Source: Actinomycetes bacterium
GTDB lineage: Bacteria > Actinomycetota > Acidimicrobiia > Acidimicrobiales > Acidimicrobiaceae
Direction: 5' to 3'
Length of the DNA stretch: 6,633 bases
Assembly: GCA_021790495.1 (NCBI GenBank)
Contig: JAJYGZ010000141.1
Coordinates: 1-6,633 of the forward strand
Position numbers and translations under genes: made by a program
Part shown: positions 1-5,825 of the stretch, piece by piece
Layout of the letters: every line of letters starts with the position of its first letter
How positions within the stretch are numbered: the first letter of the stretch is position 1
Notes under the pieces: generated by a model
The model's input: the letters and a program-made list of their open reading frames with translations, nothing else
Database searches by the model: none
What the model was told of the DNA's origin: nothing

Positions 1-2
1 CC

Positions 3-491
3 TTGATCGGATCGTCGCGAACCAAGGAGATATCGGGACAGGTCGATCTGGCCAAGACACCGGGAATACTCGAAATGAGAATAGAACCCGAGGCCCCCCG
101 CGTCGACGAGGCGGTGCTCGAGGCGATTGCATCCGCGACAACGATTACCTTCGGACCGGGATCGCTATTCACAAGTATTCTTGCCGTTTGCAAGATACCT
201 GCCATTCGTACTGCTCTTGAGCGTGCCCAGGGCGTTAAAGTCTTGGTGGCCAATTTGGCGAATGAGATCGGCGAATCTGAGGGAATGGCTCTTACCAGGC
301 ACGTCGAGAGCCTCGCGGAACTGGGAATACTCCTAGACGTCGTCCTCTTCGACGACACCTCGATCGAAATTGGCATGCAGAGGGATCGTGTGGCTTCGTG
401 CCTTTGGACAAAGGGCGAATTGGCCGGACCAGATGGCCGCGCCCATGATACTGCGTTGCTCGCTAAGGCCTTGATGTCAGTGGTAGTTTGA
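3..491 (+). CDS. yvcK: YvcK/CofD-family protein (gluconeogenesis factor type), 5' partial
   Basis: This is the C-terminal part, about 162 residues, of a YvcK-like protein; family members are about 310-340 residues long. The reading frame is open to the left edge, so the TTG at position 3 is not a real start. The diagnostic stretch is FGPGSLFTSIL (visible residues 50-60), matching the family's GPGSL.TS phosphate/nucleotide-binding loop. It is followed by IPAIRTAL, a VLVANL strand, and the equivalent of the usual TQPGET.G segment, here diverged to NEIGESEG. The end (GRAHDTALLAKAL) also fits the family. YvcK proteins bind UDP-sugars and are needed in Bacillus and mycobacteria for growth on gluconeogenic carbon sources and for normal cell-wall synthesis; they resemble the F420-pathway enzyme CofD but belong to a separate branch. 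In most actinobacteria whiA comes next, but here gap follows after 168 bp. CofD itself is unlikely, given the neighbours. Confidence 0.85.
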   Translation: MIGSSRTKEISGQVDLAKTPGILEMRIEPEAPRVDEAVLEAIASATTITFGPGSLFTSILAVCKIPAIRTALERAQGVKVLVANLANEIGESEGMALTRHVESLAELGILLDVVLFDDTSIEIGMQRDRVASCLWTKGELAGPDGRAHDTALLAKALMSVVV

Positions 492-528
492 CGCCTAGCC
501 CCGCTCGACTCTAACGTGATATCCCTCG

Positions 529-555
529 TTGGTGTGAATTGCGCCGCTTGATAAT
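529..555 (+). promoter_or_regulatory. possible weak sigma-A-type promoter upstream of gap
   Basis: GATAAT at 550-555 matches five of six bases of the TATAAT -10 box. TTGGTG at 529-534 is a poor -35 match, and the 15-bp spacer is short. Transcription would start near 562 and give a leader of roughly 100 nt before the gap start codon. The yvcK-gap spacer is the largest gap in the + strand cluster, which makes it a reasonable place for a promoter. This rests on pattern matching by eye only. Confidence 0.22.
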
Positions 556-606
556 GAAGTAACGAGGCAATGCGGGTAGTATTGCACTCACTTTGTTTCG
601 GCTCAA

Positions 607-690
607 AGTGGGAATTAACGATTTTGCGATGGGCATGCCGTTGGCTATCGGAGGTTGTTGTGACGCTGCGAGTGGGAATTAACGGTTTTG
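607..690 (+). repeat. imperfect 20-bp direct repeat: copy of gap 5' coding sequence in its own leader
   Basis: The sequence agtgggaattaacgattttg at 607-626 recurs at 671-690 with one change (a to g at the fifteenth base), 64 bp further on. The second copy lies inside gap and encodes VGINGF, the start of the NAD-binding fold. The first copy is in the untranslated leader. Allowing mismatches, similarity extends a few bases upstream (601-626 against 665-690, 22 of 26 identical); beyond the repeat the two flanks diverge. In the upstream copy the frame opening at GTG 608 reads VGINDFAMG and stops at TAA 680-682, inside the second copy. No Shine-Dalgarno sequence precedes it, so translation is doubtful. 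A remnant of a local duplication is the simplest explanation. Confidence 0.8.
650..654 (+). promoter_or_regulatory. ribosome binding site of gap
   Basis: GGAGG lies five bases upstream of the GTG at 660-662. It decides the start of gap: protein similarity to GAPDH begins immediately after this GTG, while the longer in-frame ATG at 570 has a GAGG only two bases before it, which is too close, and would add 30 residues unlike any GAPDH. Confidence 0.85.
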
Positions 691-1682
691 GCCGGATTGG
701 ACGGAACTTCTTCCGCGCCGCGCGTGCCCAGGGCGCCGATATTGAAGTTGTCGCAGTCAACGACTTGACGTCCCCCGAGACCAATGCCCATCTTCTCAAG
801 TACGATTCAACCCACGGGCGCCTGGGATCCGAAGTCAAGGTGACCGGCGAGGGAATTATCGTCGGCGATCAGCTAATTCGCGTGTTCGCTGAGCGTGATC
901 CCAAGGCTCTTGCGTGGGGAGAACTCGGATGTGACGTGGTCATCGAGAGTACCGGCATCTTTACCGACGGAGCCAAGGCCGCGACACATATCGAGGCTGG
1001 CGCCAAGAAAGTTATTATCTCCGCTCCCGGCGCGAACGTGGACGCCACGTTCGTTGTGGGAGTCAATGACGACAGCTACGATGCTGCGACTCAGCATGTC
1101 GTCTCGGCCGCTTCGTGTACGACCAACTGCTTTGTTCCCATGATCAAAGTTCTTGACGACGCATTCTCGGTCCATAAGGGCCTGATGAGCACCGTGCACG
1201 CTTATACCAACGATCAGAATCTGCTCGACTTGGCTCACAAGGATCCCCGTCGGGCTCGCGCCGCCGCGGTGAATATCGTGCCCTCGAGCACCGGAGCCGC
1301 CAAGGCGACGGCGCTGGTGCTCAAAGCCATGGCCGGACGCCTCGACGGCACATCTCTTCGGGTCCCGGTGCCAGATGGGTCGATTACCGATGCCACTGTG
1401 GTCCTAAAGGGCAAATTCACCAAAGAGGATATCAACCTGGCTTTCGCCGCGGCGGCCTCCTCGGGGCCGCTTTCGAAGGTGCTGGTCTATTCGGACGAGC
1501 CGTTGGTCTCCTCGGACATTGTCGGTTCCCCGGCGTCGTGCACCTTCGATTCGGCGATGACTATGGCCATGGACCTTGAAAATGGAACGACTCTAGCCAA
1601 GGTGTTCGGATGGTACGACAACGAGTGGGGCTATTCGAGCCGCTTGGTGGACCTCGCCACTTTGATCGGGTCCTCTCTCTAG
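660..1682 (+). CDS. gap: type I glyceraldehyde-3-phosphate dehydrogenase
   Basis: This 340-residue cytosolic enzyme oxidises and phosphorylates glyceraldehyde-3-phosphate to 1,3-bisphosphoglycerate with NAD, reversibly; length is normal (about 330-340). The Rossmann loop GINGFGRIGR is at residues 6-15, with the NDL motif (Asp35) that favours NAD. The catalytic motif SAASCTTN places the nucleophile at Cys153, and its partner His180 is in the TVHAYTNDQ segment. RRARAAAVNIVPSSTGAAKA (197-216) holds the phosphate-binding residues, and WYDNEWGYSSR is near the C-terminus. The GTG start is fixed by a GGAGG five bases upstream. One oddity: the segment after NDQNLLD reads LAHKDPRRAR, where most family members have proline in place of the alanine and leucine in place of the later proline. 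pgk follows after 120 bp and tpiA after that, so this is the first gene of a triose-phosphate cluster. Confidence 0.97.
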   Translation: MTLRVGINGFGRIGRNFFRAARAQGADIEVVAVNDLTSPETNAHLLKYDSTHGRLGSEVKVTGEGIIVGDQLIRVFAERDPKALAWGELGCDVVIESTGIFTDGAKAATHIEAGAKKVIISAPGANVDATFVVGVNDDSYDAATQHVVSAASCTTNCFVPMIKVLDDAFSVHKGLMSTVHAYTNDQNLLDLAHKDPRRARAAAVNIVPSSTGAAKATALVLKAMAGRLDGTSLRVPVPDGSITDATVVLKGKFTKEDINLAFAAAASSGPLSKVLVYSDEPLVSSDIVGSPASCTFDSAMTMAMDLENGTTLAKVFGWYDNEWGYSSRLVDLATLIGSSL

Positions 1683-1755
1683 CGCGATATCACGCTCCCG
1701 ATTTTTGAGCGAATAGGGCCGCCTCTCTTACATTTTGGATGCCGACCTTGCGCCA

Positions 1756-1782
1756 TTGCCAGTGTTTTTATGCCAATAAATT
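1756..1782 (+). promoter_or_regulatory. possible internal promoter upstream of pgk
   Basis: The 120-bp gap-pgk spacer becomes AT-rich just before pgk. TTGCCA (1756-1761) matches five of six -35 bases, and TAAATT (1777-1782) is a modest -10, but the 15-bp spacer is short. An alternative is an extended -10, TG-t-TTTTAT at 1763-1771. Either would let pgk be transcribed apart from gap. No good terminator is seen after gap; the only nearby hairpin is a five-pair one (CGCTC at 1693-1697 with GAGCG at 1707-1711) without a following T run. Confidence 0.2.
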
Positions 1783-1793
1783 GCAGACCATGT

Positions 1794-1797
1794 GAGG
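1794..1797 (+). promoter_or_regulatory. ribosome binding site of pgk
   Basis: GAGG lies five bases before the ATG at 1803. It supports 1803 over the earlier in-frame ATG at 1770, which has no Shine-Dalgarno sequence and would add an 11-residue cysteine-containing stretch (MPINCRPCEAP) not seen in phosphoglycerate kinases. Confidence 0.7.
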
Positions 1798-1802
1798 CAC
1801 CG

Positions 1803-2945
1803 ATGAATATTCCCGTACTTGAAGACCTTGGCGATCTCAAGAACAAGAACGTCCTGGTTCGTTCGGACTTGAATGTGCCCCTCAGGTATGACGAGCATGG
1901 AAACGTCACCATTGCCGATGACTTTCGCATCCGCGCGTCGCTGCCGACCGTGGAGTGGCTTCTTGAGCAAGGGGCGAAGGTAACGCTCTGTTCGCACATA
2001 GGGCGCCCCAAGGGCAAGGCGCAGGCAAAGTACTCGATGGCCCCGGTGCGCCAGTACATTCAAGCAAAGTACCCCTCGGTCTCGGTGATGGAGAATTTGC
2101 GCTTCAATCCAGGGGAAGAGGGAAACGACCCGGGCTTTGTCCAAGAGCTCATTGCTGGCCAGGATGCCTATGTCGATGACGCCTTTGGCGCTTCGCATCG
2201 CGCGCACGCATCTATCGTCGGGCCGCCGCGCTTTTTGCCCTCGGCAGCAGGTCGCCTTCTCGCGCGGGAGTTTGAAGTCCTGGCCGGCCTGCTTGAAGAT
2301 CCCAAGCGGCCCTTCGTGGCGATTATCGGCGGAGCCAAGGTCTCTGACAAACTTGCCTTGCTCGAAGCCATGGTCAGCAAGGTCGACAAGCTGCTGATCG
2401 GCGGGGCGATGGCATATACCTTCATGGCCGCCCAGGGCCATCGGGTGGGAGACTCCCTTTTTGAGCCGGATCGCATTGAATCTTGCCGCCGCATCCTCGA
2501 CTCAGGAGCCTCGGTGCTGGTGCCGGTCGATTCGAAGATACTGGCGAGCTCTGAGCGCTTCGGACGCGGCGTTATCGGGGCCGAGGCACTGGTCCAAGGC
2601 GGGGATGTGCCCGACGGCTATCGTGGCCTCGACATTGGACCCGAGACCATCGCCCTATTCCAGGGTGCCATTGCCGGAGCAAAAACGATACTTTGGAATG
2701 GACCTATGGGCGTTTTCGAGGATCAGCGCTTTAGCGAAGGGACCTTTTCGATCGCGCGCGCGGTGGCGGATTCGGACGCATTTAGCGTTGTCGGGGGAGG
2801 AGACTCTGCGGCCGCGATCGACGAAGCCGGCCTTTCGAGCGAGATAAGCCACCTCTCCACCGGTGGGGGCGCTTCTCTCGAGCTGCTCGAAAAAGGCGAC
2901 CTGCCGGGATTGGCCGCCCTTCGGGATGCGCCGCGCGTCAAGTAG
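1803..2945 (+). CDS. pgk: phosphoglycerate kinase
   Basis: This 380-residue cytosolic kinase transfers the phosphoryl group of 1,3-bisphosphoglycerate to ADP, giving ATP and 3-phosphoglycerate; the reaction reverses in gluconeogenesis. The N-terminal domain shows the signature VLVRSDLNVPL (17-27), HIGRPKG (65-71), ENLRFNPGEE (97-106) and DAFGASHRAHAS (126-137), which carry the basic and histidine residues that bind 3-phosphoglycerate. The C-terminal nucleotide domain shows GGAKVSDK (176-183), WNGPMGVFE (298-306) and GGGDSAAA...STGGGASLE (331-360). The start at 1803 has a GAGG five bases upstream. The protein is a little short (usually about 390-400): the stretch between APVRQYI and VMENLRF, where most bacterial enzymes carry an extra strand and helix of some 20-25 residues, is reduced to a few residues. 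All active-site motifs remain, so activity is expected. tpiA follows 74 bp downstream. Confidence 0.97.
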   Translation: MNIPVLEDLGDLKNKNVLVRSDLNVPLRYDEHGNVTIADDFRIRASLPTVEWLLEQGAKVTLCSHIGRPKGKAQAKYSMAPVRQYIQAKYPSVSVMENLRFNPGEEGNDPGFVQELIAGQDAYVDDAFGASHRAHASIVGPPRFLPSAAGRLLAREFEVLAGLLEDPKRPFVAIIGGAKVSDKLALLEAMVSKVDKLLIGGAMAYTFMAAQGHRVGDSLFEPDRIESCRRILDSGASVLVPVDSKILASSERFGRGVIGAEALVQGGDVPDGYRGLDIGPETIALFQGAIAGAKTILWNGPMGVFEDQRFSEGTFSIARAVADSDAFSVVGGGDSAAAIDEAGLSSEISHLSTGGGASLELLEKGDLPGLAALRDAPRVK

Positions 2946-2973
2946 CTAGCTCTGGCGCCTGGACCGAGCGGTT

Positions 2974-2979
2974 TATATT
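2974..2979 (+). promoter_or_regulatory. possible -10 box upstream of tpiA
   Basis: TATATT sits in an AT-rich island (tttatattgg) within the otherwise GC-rich pgk-tpiA spacer, about 40 bp before the tpiA start. No credible -35 hexamer is found 16-18 bp upstream. It could be an internal promoter or simply the loop of a weak five-pair stem (GCGCC 2955-2959 with GGCGC 2986-2990). Confidence 0.15.
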
Positions 2980-3008
2980 GGAGTCGGCGCACCGTGTTGG
3001 TTCCAGAT

Positions 3009-3014
3009 GAGGAG
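3009..3014 (+). promoter_or_regulatory. ribosome binding site of tpiA
   Basis: GAGGAG ends five bases before the GTG at 3020. It supports the GTG as the true start although this gives the protein a longer N-terminus than usual for the family. Confidence 0.8.
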
Positions 3015-3019
3015 ACGAA

Positions 3020-3826
3020 GTGGCCGCTAAGAAGGTATTAGAGCTAAAGCCAAATCCGCGTACAGGAAGATATCGGCTGATCAGCGGGAACTGGAAGATG
3101 AACCTGAATCATCTCGAAGCCATCCAGCTGGTTCAGAAGCTCTACTTCGGCCTTCGCGATGTCGACTACGGCTTTGCCGAAATCAGCATTCATCCCCCGG
3201 CGACCTCACTGCGCCCGATTCAGCTGCTGATTGAGAGCGATCGGATGCACTTCAGCCTGGGCGCTCAGAACTGCTATTTTGCACCCTCTGGGGCATACAC
3301 GGGCGAAGTATCCGCCCAAATGCTCTCCAAGCTCAACGTCAAGTATGTGATCGTCGGACACTCCGAGCGGCGCCGAATATTTGGCGAGACCGACGAAGTT
3401 GTCGCGCTCAAGACCAAGGCGATTCTTGCGGAGCAGATGACGCCGATCCTCTGTGTCGGCGAGACTGCAGAGGAGCGCGAGGCTGGAGAGACCGACGACG
3501 TACTGATGCGTCAAGTCAGGCTTGCGGTGGCAGACCTGAGCGCAGAAGTCGTCGCGACGATAGTTGTCGCCTATGAACCGATTTGGGCGATAGGAACCGG
3601 GTTGGTGGCTACACCCGAAGACGCCACAAGCGGCGCGCAGCTAATCCGCGAGGAGCTTGCCCGACTTTATGGCGGAGATGTCGCCGAGAGGGTGCGTATT
3701 CAGTATGGGGGTTCGGTAACGCCGGTTACGGCGCATGACCTGCTTGAGGCCGATGGAGTGGACGGGCTGCTGGTGGGCGGTGCTAGTTTGGATGCCGAAG
3801 CTTTTTCGCGCATCATTCGCGCCTGA
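3020..3826 (+). CDS. tpiA: triose-phosphate isomerase
   Basis: This 268-residue TIM-barrel enzyme interconverts dihydroxyacetone phosphate and glyceraldehyde-3-phosphate, supplying GAPDH. All catalytic elements are present: GNWKMN (23-28, with Asn24 and Lys26), the electrophile His114 in VGHSERR, and the base Glu186 in AYEPIWAIGTG, where the flexible phosphate-gripping loop begins. The phosphate-binding YGGSV (229-233) and GLLVGGASL (249-257) follow. The GTG start is supported by a GAGGAG five bases upstream and adds about 14-16 residues (AAKKVLELKPNPRTGRYR, basic) before the first barrel strand; typical enzymes start a few residues before GNWKMN and have about 250 residues. No alternative ATG lies between the GTG and GNWKMN. 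secG follows after only 24 bp, suggesting co-transcription. Confidence 0.97.
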   Translation: MAAKKVLELKPNPRTGRYRLISGNWKMNLNHLEAIQLVQKLYFGLRDVDYGFAEISIHPPATSLRPIQLLIESDRMHFSLGAQNCYFAPSGAYTGEVSAQMLSKLNVKYVIVGHSERRRIFGETDEVVALKTKAILAEQMTPILCVGETAEEREAGETDDVLMRQVRLAVADLSAEVVATIVVAYEPIWAIGTGLVATPEDATSGAQLIREELARLYGGDVAERVRIQYGGSVTPVTAHDLLEADGVDGLLVGGASLDAEAFSRIIRA

Positions 3827-3850
3827 GCCTAGAAATTTACAAGGGGAGCC

Positions 3851-4078
3851 GTGCTCACTATTATTCTTGTGATCTTGGAAGTGGCCAGTTCGCTGGCGCT
3901 GATTCTCTTGATCCTTTTGCACTCGGGCAAAGGCGGGGGTCTCTCGGACATGTTGGGCGGCAGCGTCGGTGCGACTGCTGCGGGGTCGACCGTTGCCGAG
4001 CGCAATCTTGACCGTATGACCGTGCTTCTGGCCGCTGTCTTTATTCTCTCGGCGGTAGCCCTATCGCTGCGCCTTTGA
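3851..4078 (+). CDS. secG: preprotein translocase subunit SecG
   Basis: This 75-residue membrane protein is the small accessory subunit of the SecYEG protein-export channel in the cytoplasmic membrane. It has two hydrophobic helices (about residues 3-23 and 56-74) joined by a conserved cytoplasmic loop: HSGKGGGLSDMLGG (24-37), then a glycine/alanine-rich stretch and STVAERNLDRMT (46-57). This two-helix layout and loop are characteristic of the family, and the length is normal. The GTG start follows an AAGGGGAG (3841-3848) and lies 24 bp after the tpiA stop, so it is probably co-transcribed with tpiA. The pgk-tpiA-secG order is widely conserved in Gram-positive bacteria without a known functional reason. 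Confidence 0.95.
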   Translation: MLTIILVILEVASSLALILLILLHSGKGGGLSDMLGGSVGATAAGSTVAERNLDRMTVLLAAVFILSAVALSLRL

Positions 4079-4100
4079 CTTGCTGGAATCCAAACCGATC

Positions 4101-4122
4101 GCGGCGCCGGATAAGCGGCGCC
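4101..4122 (+). repeat. GC-rich hairpin made of two GCGGCGCC copies between secG and the lipoprotein gene
   Basis: GCGGCGCC occurs at 4101-4108 and again at 4115-4122. Because GGCGCC is its own reverse complement, the pair forms a hairpin: GGCGCCG (4103-4109) pairs with CGGCGCC (4116-4122) around a six-base loop GATAAG. A seven-pair all-GC stem would be stable in RNA. Only two T residues follow, so it is not a canonical intrinsic terminator. It ends 16 bases before the next start codon, and could attenuate read-through, stabilise the upstream message, or limit access to the weak ribosome binding site of the next gene. Confidence 0.5.
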
Positions 4123-4138
4123 TTGGCCTAGGCGGCCG

Positions 4139-5758
4139 ATGCTGAGGCGGCGGTTTCCAACCAAGGCGGGGAGGCTTTTACTTGCGGCCTTGGGAGCCTT
4201 GGGATTTTTGCTCGCAGCATGTGGGTCGTCGGGGACGCCGAGTCCACCGGGCGCATTGATCGTGCGCGTCGGTGCCATCCCGCCAAATCTGAACGGAGCC
4301 CTTCAAGCAGGTTCTGGCGCAGTCTCGCGCCAGATCGGCGCTTTGATTCTTCCTCGGGCGTTCTATCTCAATCAGCTTGGGAATTTTGCTCTGGACACCC
4401 GGTACTTTAGTTCGGCTGAAGTTGTTTCGGTGGATCCCCAGGTGGTGGTCTACAAGATAAATCCTTCGGCCACCTGGAGTGATGGCCATCCTCTTTCGGC
4501 GCTTGATCTGATCTATACCTGGGAGTCGCAGCGCTCAGGCTTGGCGGGCGATACCCCCTCTTTTCTGAAGCTGCTACTGGACCCGAACCGCTACAAAGAC
4601 GTCTCTTCGGTGGAATCTAATGCCAACGGGAGCGAGGCGACGGTGAAGTTTTCAAAGTCCGACGCCAACTGGAGGTCGCTCTTTAGCCCGATACTGTCGG
4701 CGCGATACATGCAGCAGAACGGCTTTGTCGCCGCGATGTCGCTTGGCAAAACAGGATTTCCCACCACCGGCGGTTATGCAGTTACGCGTTATCAGAGCGA
4801 CGAAGTCGTCCTTAGCGCGCTTCCGGGCTCTGGATCCGACTTTGCCAGCGTCGACTTCGTGGCTGGCGGCTCGGTTGCTTCGGTTGGGGCGTCTTCTCCC
4901 TCAATTTCGGCGGCACAGGCCTTGGATGCCCCGGCGAATGGCTCGGTGCTGGTTCATTCTCCAAAGCTTTATCAACTGGTATTCAACCTTTCTCAGACGT
5001 CCGTGGCGTTTCGCAGGGGCGTCGCGTTGGCCATCGATCGGACTCAGCTCTATCAGAATCTCTATTCCAAGAGCGTGCTAGCCGATAGTCGGTTCTACCC
5101 GCCCGGAAGCAACCTTTATGCACAGTCTCAAGCTGGCTATGAAGACAACCAGGGTGGCTATTATGCCGGCAACTTCGCACTATCGCAGCGAGACTTTTTT
5201 ATCGCGGGCCTGTCGTTTTCCGCAGGGGGATACCTTGAACCGGTGGGCGGCGCGCTGGTGGTTACTTTGGTTTTCGACTCCACCGATCCAACCGCCAAGA
5301 GCGCCGCCGCCCTCATCGCCGCCCAGCTTCGCTACGCTGGCCTAGATGTCGCGCCGGTTCCGGTCGTCGGAGCGGCGGCGCTTTCGGAGGCGCTTAGCCA
5401 AGGAAGTTACACCTTGGCGCTACGAAGCGTAGATATGAGCGGCGACCCTGGAGCGATTGGGCAAAGTTTCGTTAGTGGCGAGTTGCCCTCGGCAAATATC
5501 TCGGGTGACTTCGTGCCCGATCCGTCTCAAATCCTCGCCCAGGGCGCCCAGCAGATATACCCGATCGCCGCCGCAAAGACGTTTGGGAGCTTCGATGCCC
5601 TTCTTTGGCAGGATATGGCTTGCCTGCCACTGTTTGATCCTCCCGGGGCGGAAATTGTAACGGGTAAATTGTCGCCAACCCAGCTTGCTGGCGCCTTGGC
5701 TATTGCCACGGCCGGGGGGTACGAGACCTCGCAGCCGATGGTGCTGCCCTCCGACTGA
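4139..5758 (+). CDS. extracellular solute-binding lipoprotein, oligopeptide/dipeptide-type (SBP_bac_5 family)
   Basis: This 539-residue protein is probably the external binding component of a peptide- or nickel-type ABC importer, anchored to the outer face of the membrane. The N-terminus is a lipoprotein signal: basic MLRRRFPTKAGR, a hydrophobic core, and the lipobox LAAC with the lipidated Cys28, followed by a Gly/Ser/Pro linker. The family's hallmark is ATWSDGHPLSALDLIYTWES (111-130). The second half has VFNLSQTSVAFRRGVALAID (281-300), equivalent to the conserved stretch on the first visible ligand for this family, then the region around QLRYAGLDVAPVPV (397-410). Length is normal. The Shine-Dalgarno sequence is weak (AGGCGG, 4130-4135), and a GC hairpin lies just before it. 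No permease or ATPase gene follows; the next gene is convergent. The true ligand cannot be told from sequence. A role other than transport is possible for such solitary proteins. Confidence 0.85.
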   Translation: MLRRRFPTKAGRLLLAALGALGFLLAACGSSGTPSPPGALIVRVGAIPPNLNGALQAGSGAVSRQIGALILPRAFYLNQLGNFALDTRYFSSAEVVSVDPQVVVYKINPSATWSDGHPLSALDLIYTWESQRSGLAGDTPSFLKLLLDPNRYKDVSSVESNANGSEATVKFSKSDANWRSLFSPILSARYMQQNGFVAAMSLGKTGFPTTGGYAVTRYQSDEVVLSALPGSGSDFASVDFVAGGSVASVGASSPSISAAQALDAPANGSVLVHSPKLYQLVFNLSQTSVAFRRGVALAIDRTQLYQNLYSKSVLADSRFYPPGSNLYAQSQAGYEDNQGGYYAGNFALSQRDFFIAGLSFSAGGYLEPVGGALVVTLVFDSTDPTAKSAAALIAAQLRYAGLDVAPVPVVGAAALSEALSQGSYTLALRSVDMSGDPGAIGQSFVSGELPSANISGDFVPDPSQILAQGAQQIYPIAAAKTFGSFDALLWQDMACLPLFDPPGAEIVTGKLSPTQLAGALAIATAGGYETSQPMVLPSD

Positions 5759-5825
5759 GAAGCGAATTCGCCCGCTCGCATTGCGCCCGGGTGGGCCGCC
5801 AAGCTCTGGGATGGGTGCCGGAATG

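Noticed and set aside
570..659. Thirty-residue N-terminal extension of GAPDH from the ATG at 570
   Set aside because: The added residues do not resemble GAPDH, the GAGG before the ATG is only two bases away, and a well-spaced GGAGG precedes GTG 660, exactly where family similarity begins.
1728..2441. Long minus-strand open frame (237 codons) opposite pgk
   Set aside because: It lies antisense to strongly conserved pgk codons, has no family resemblance, and is explained by GC-rich codon structure.
2941..3019. Possible small RNA or tRNA in the pgk-tpiA spacer
   Set aside because: No cloverleaf, T-loop or strong stem is seen; the only pairing is a five-base stem with a large loop.
5785..5796. 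GCCC-GGGT-GGGC hairpin between the convergent genes as a bidirectional terminator
   Set aside because: The stem has only four pairs and no T run on either strand.
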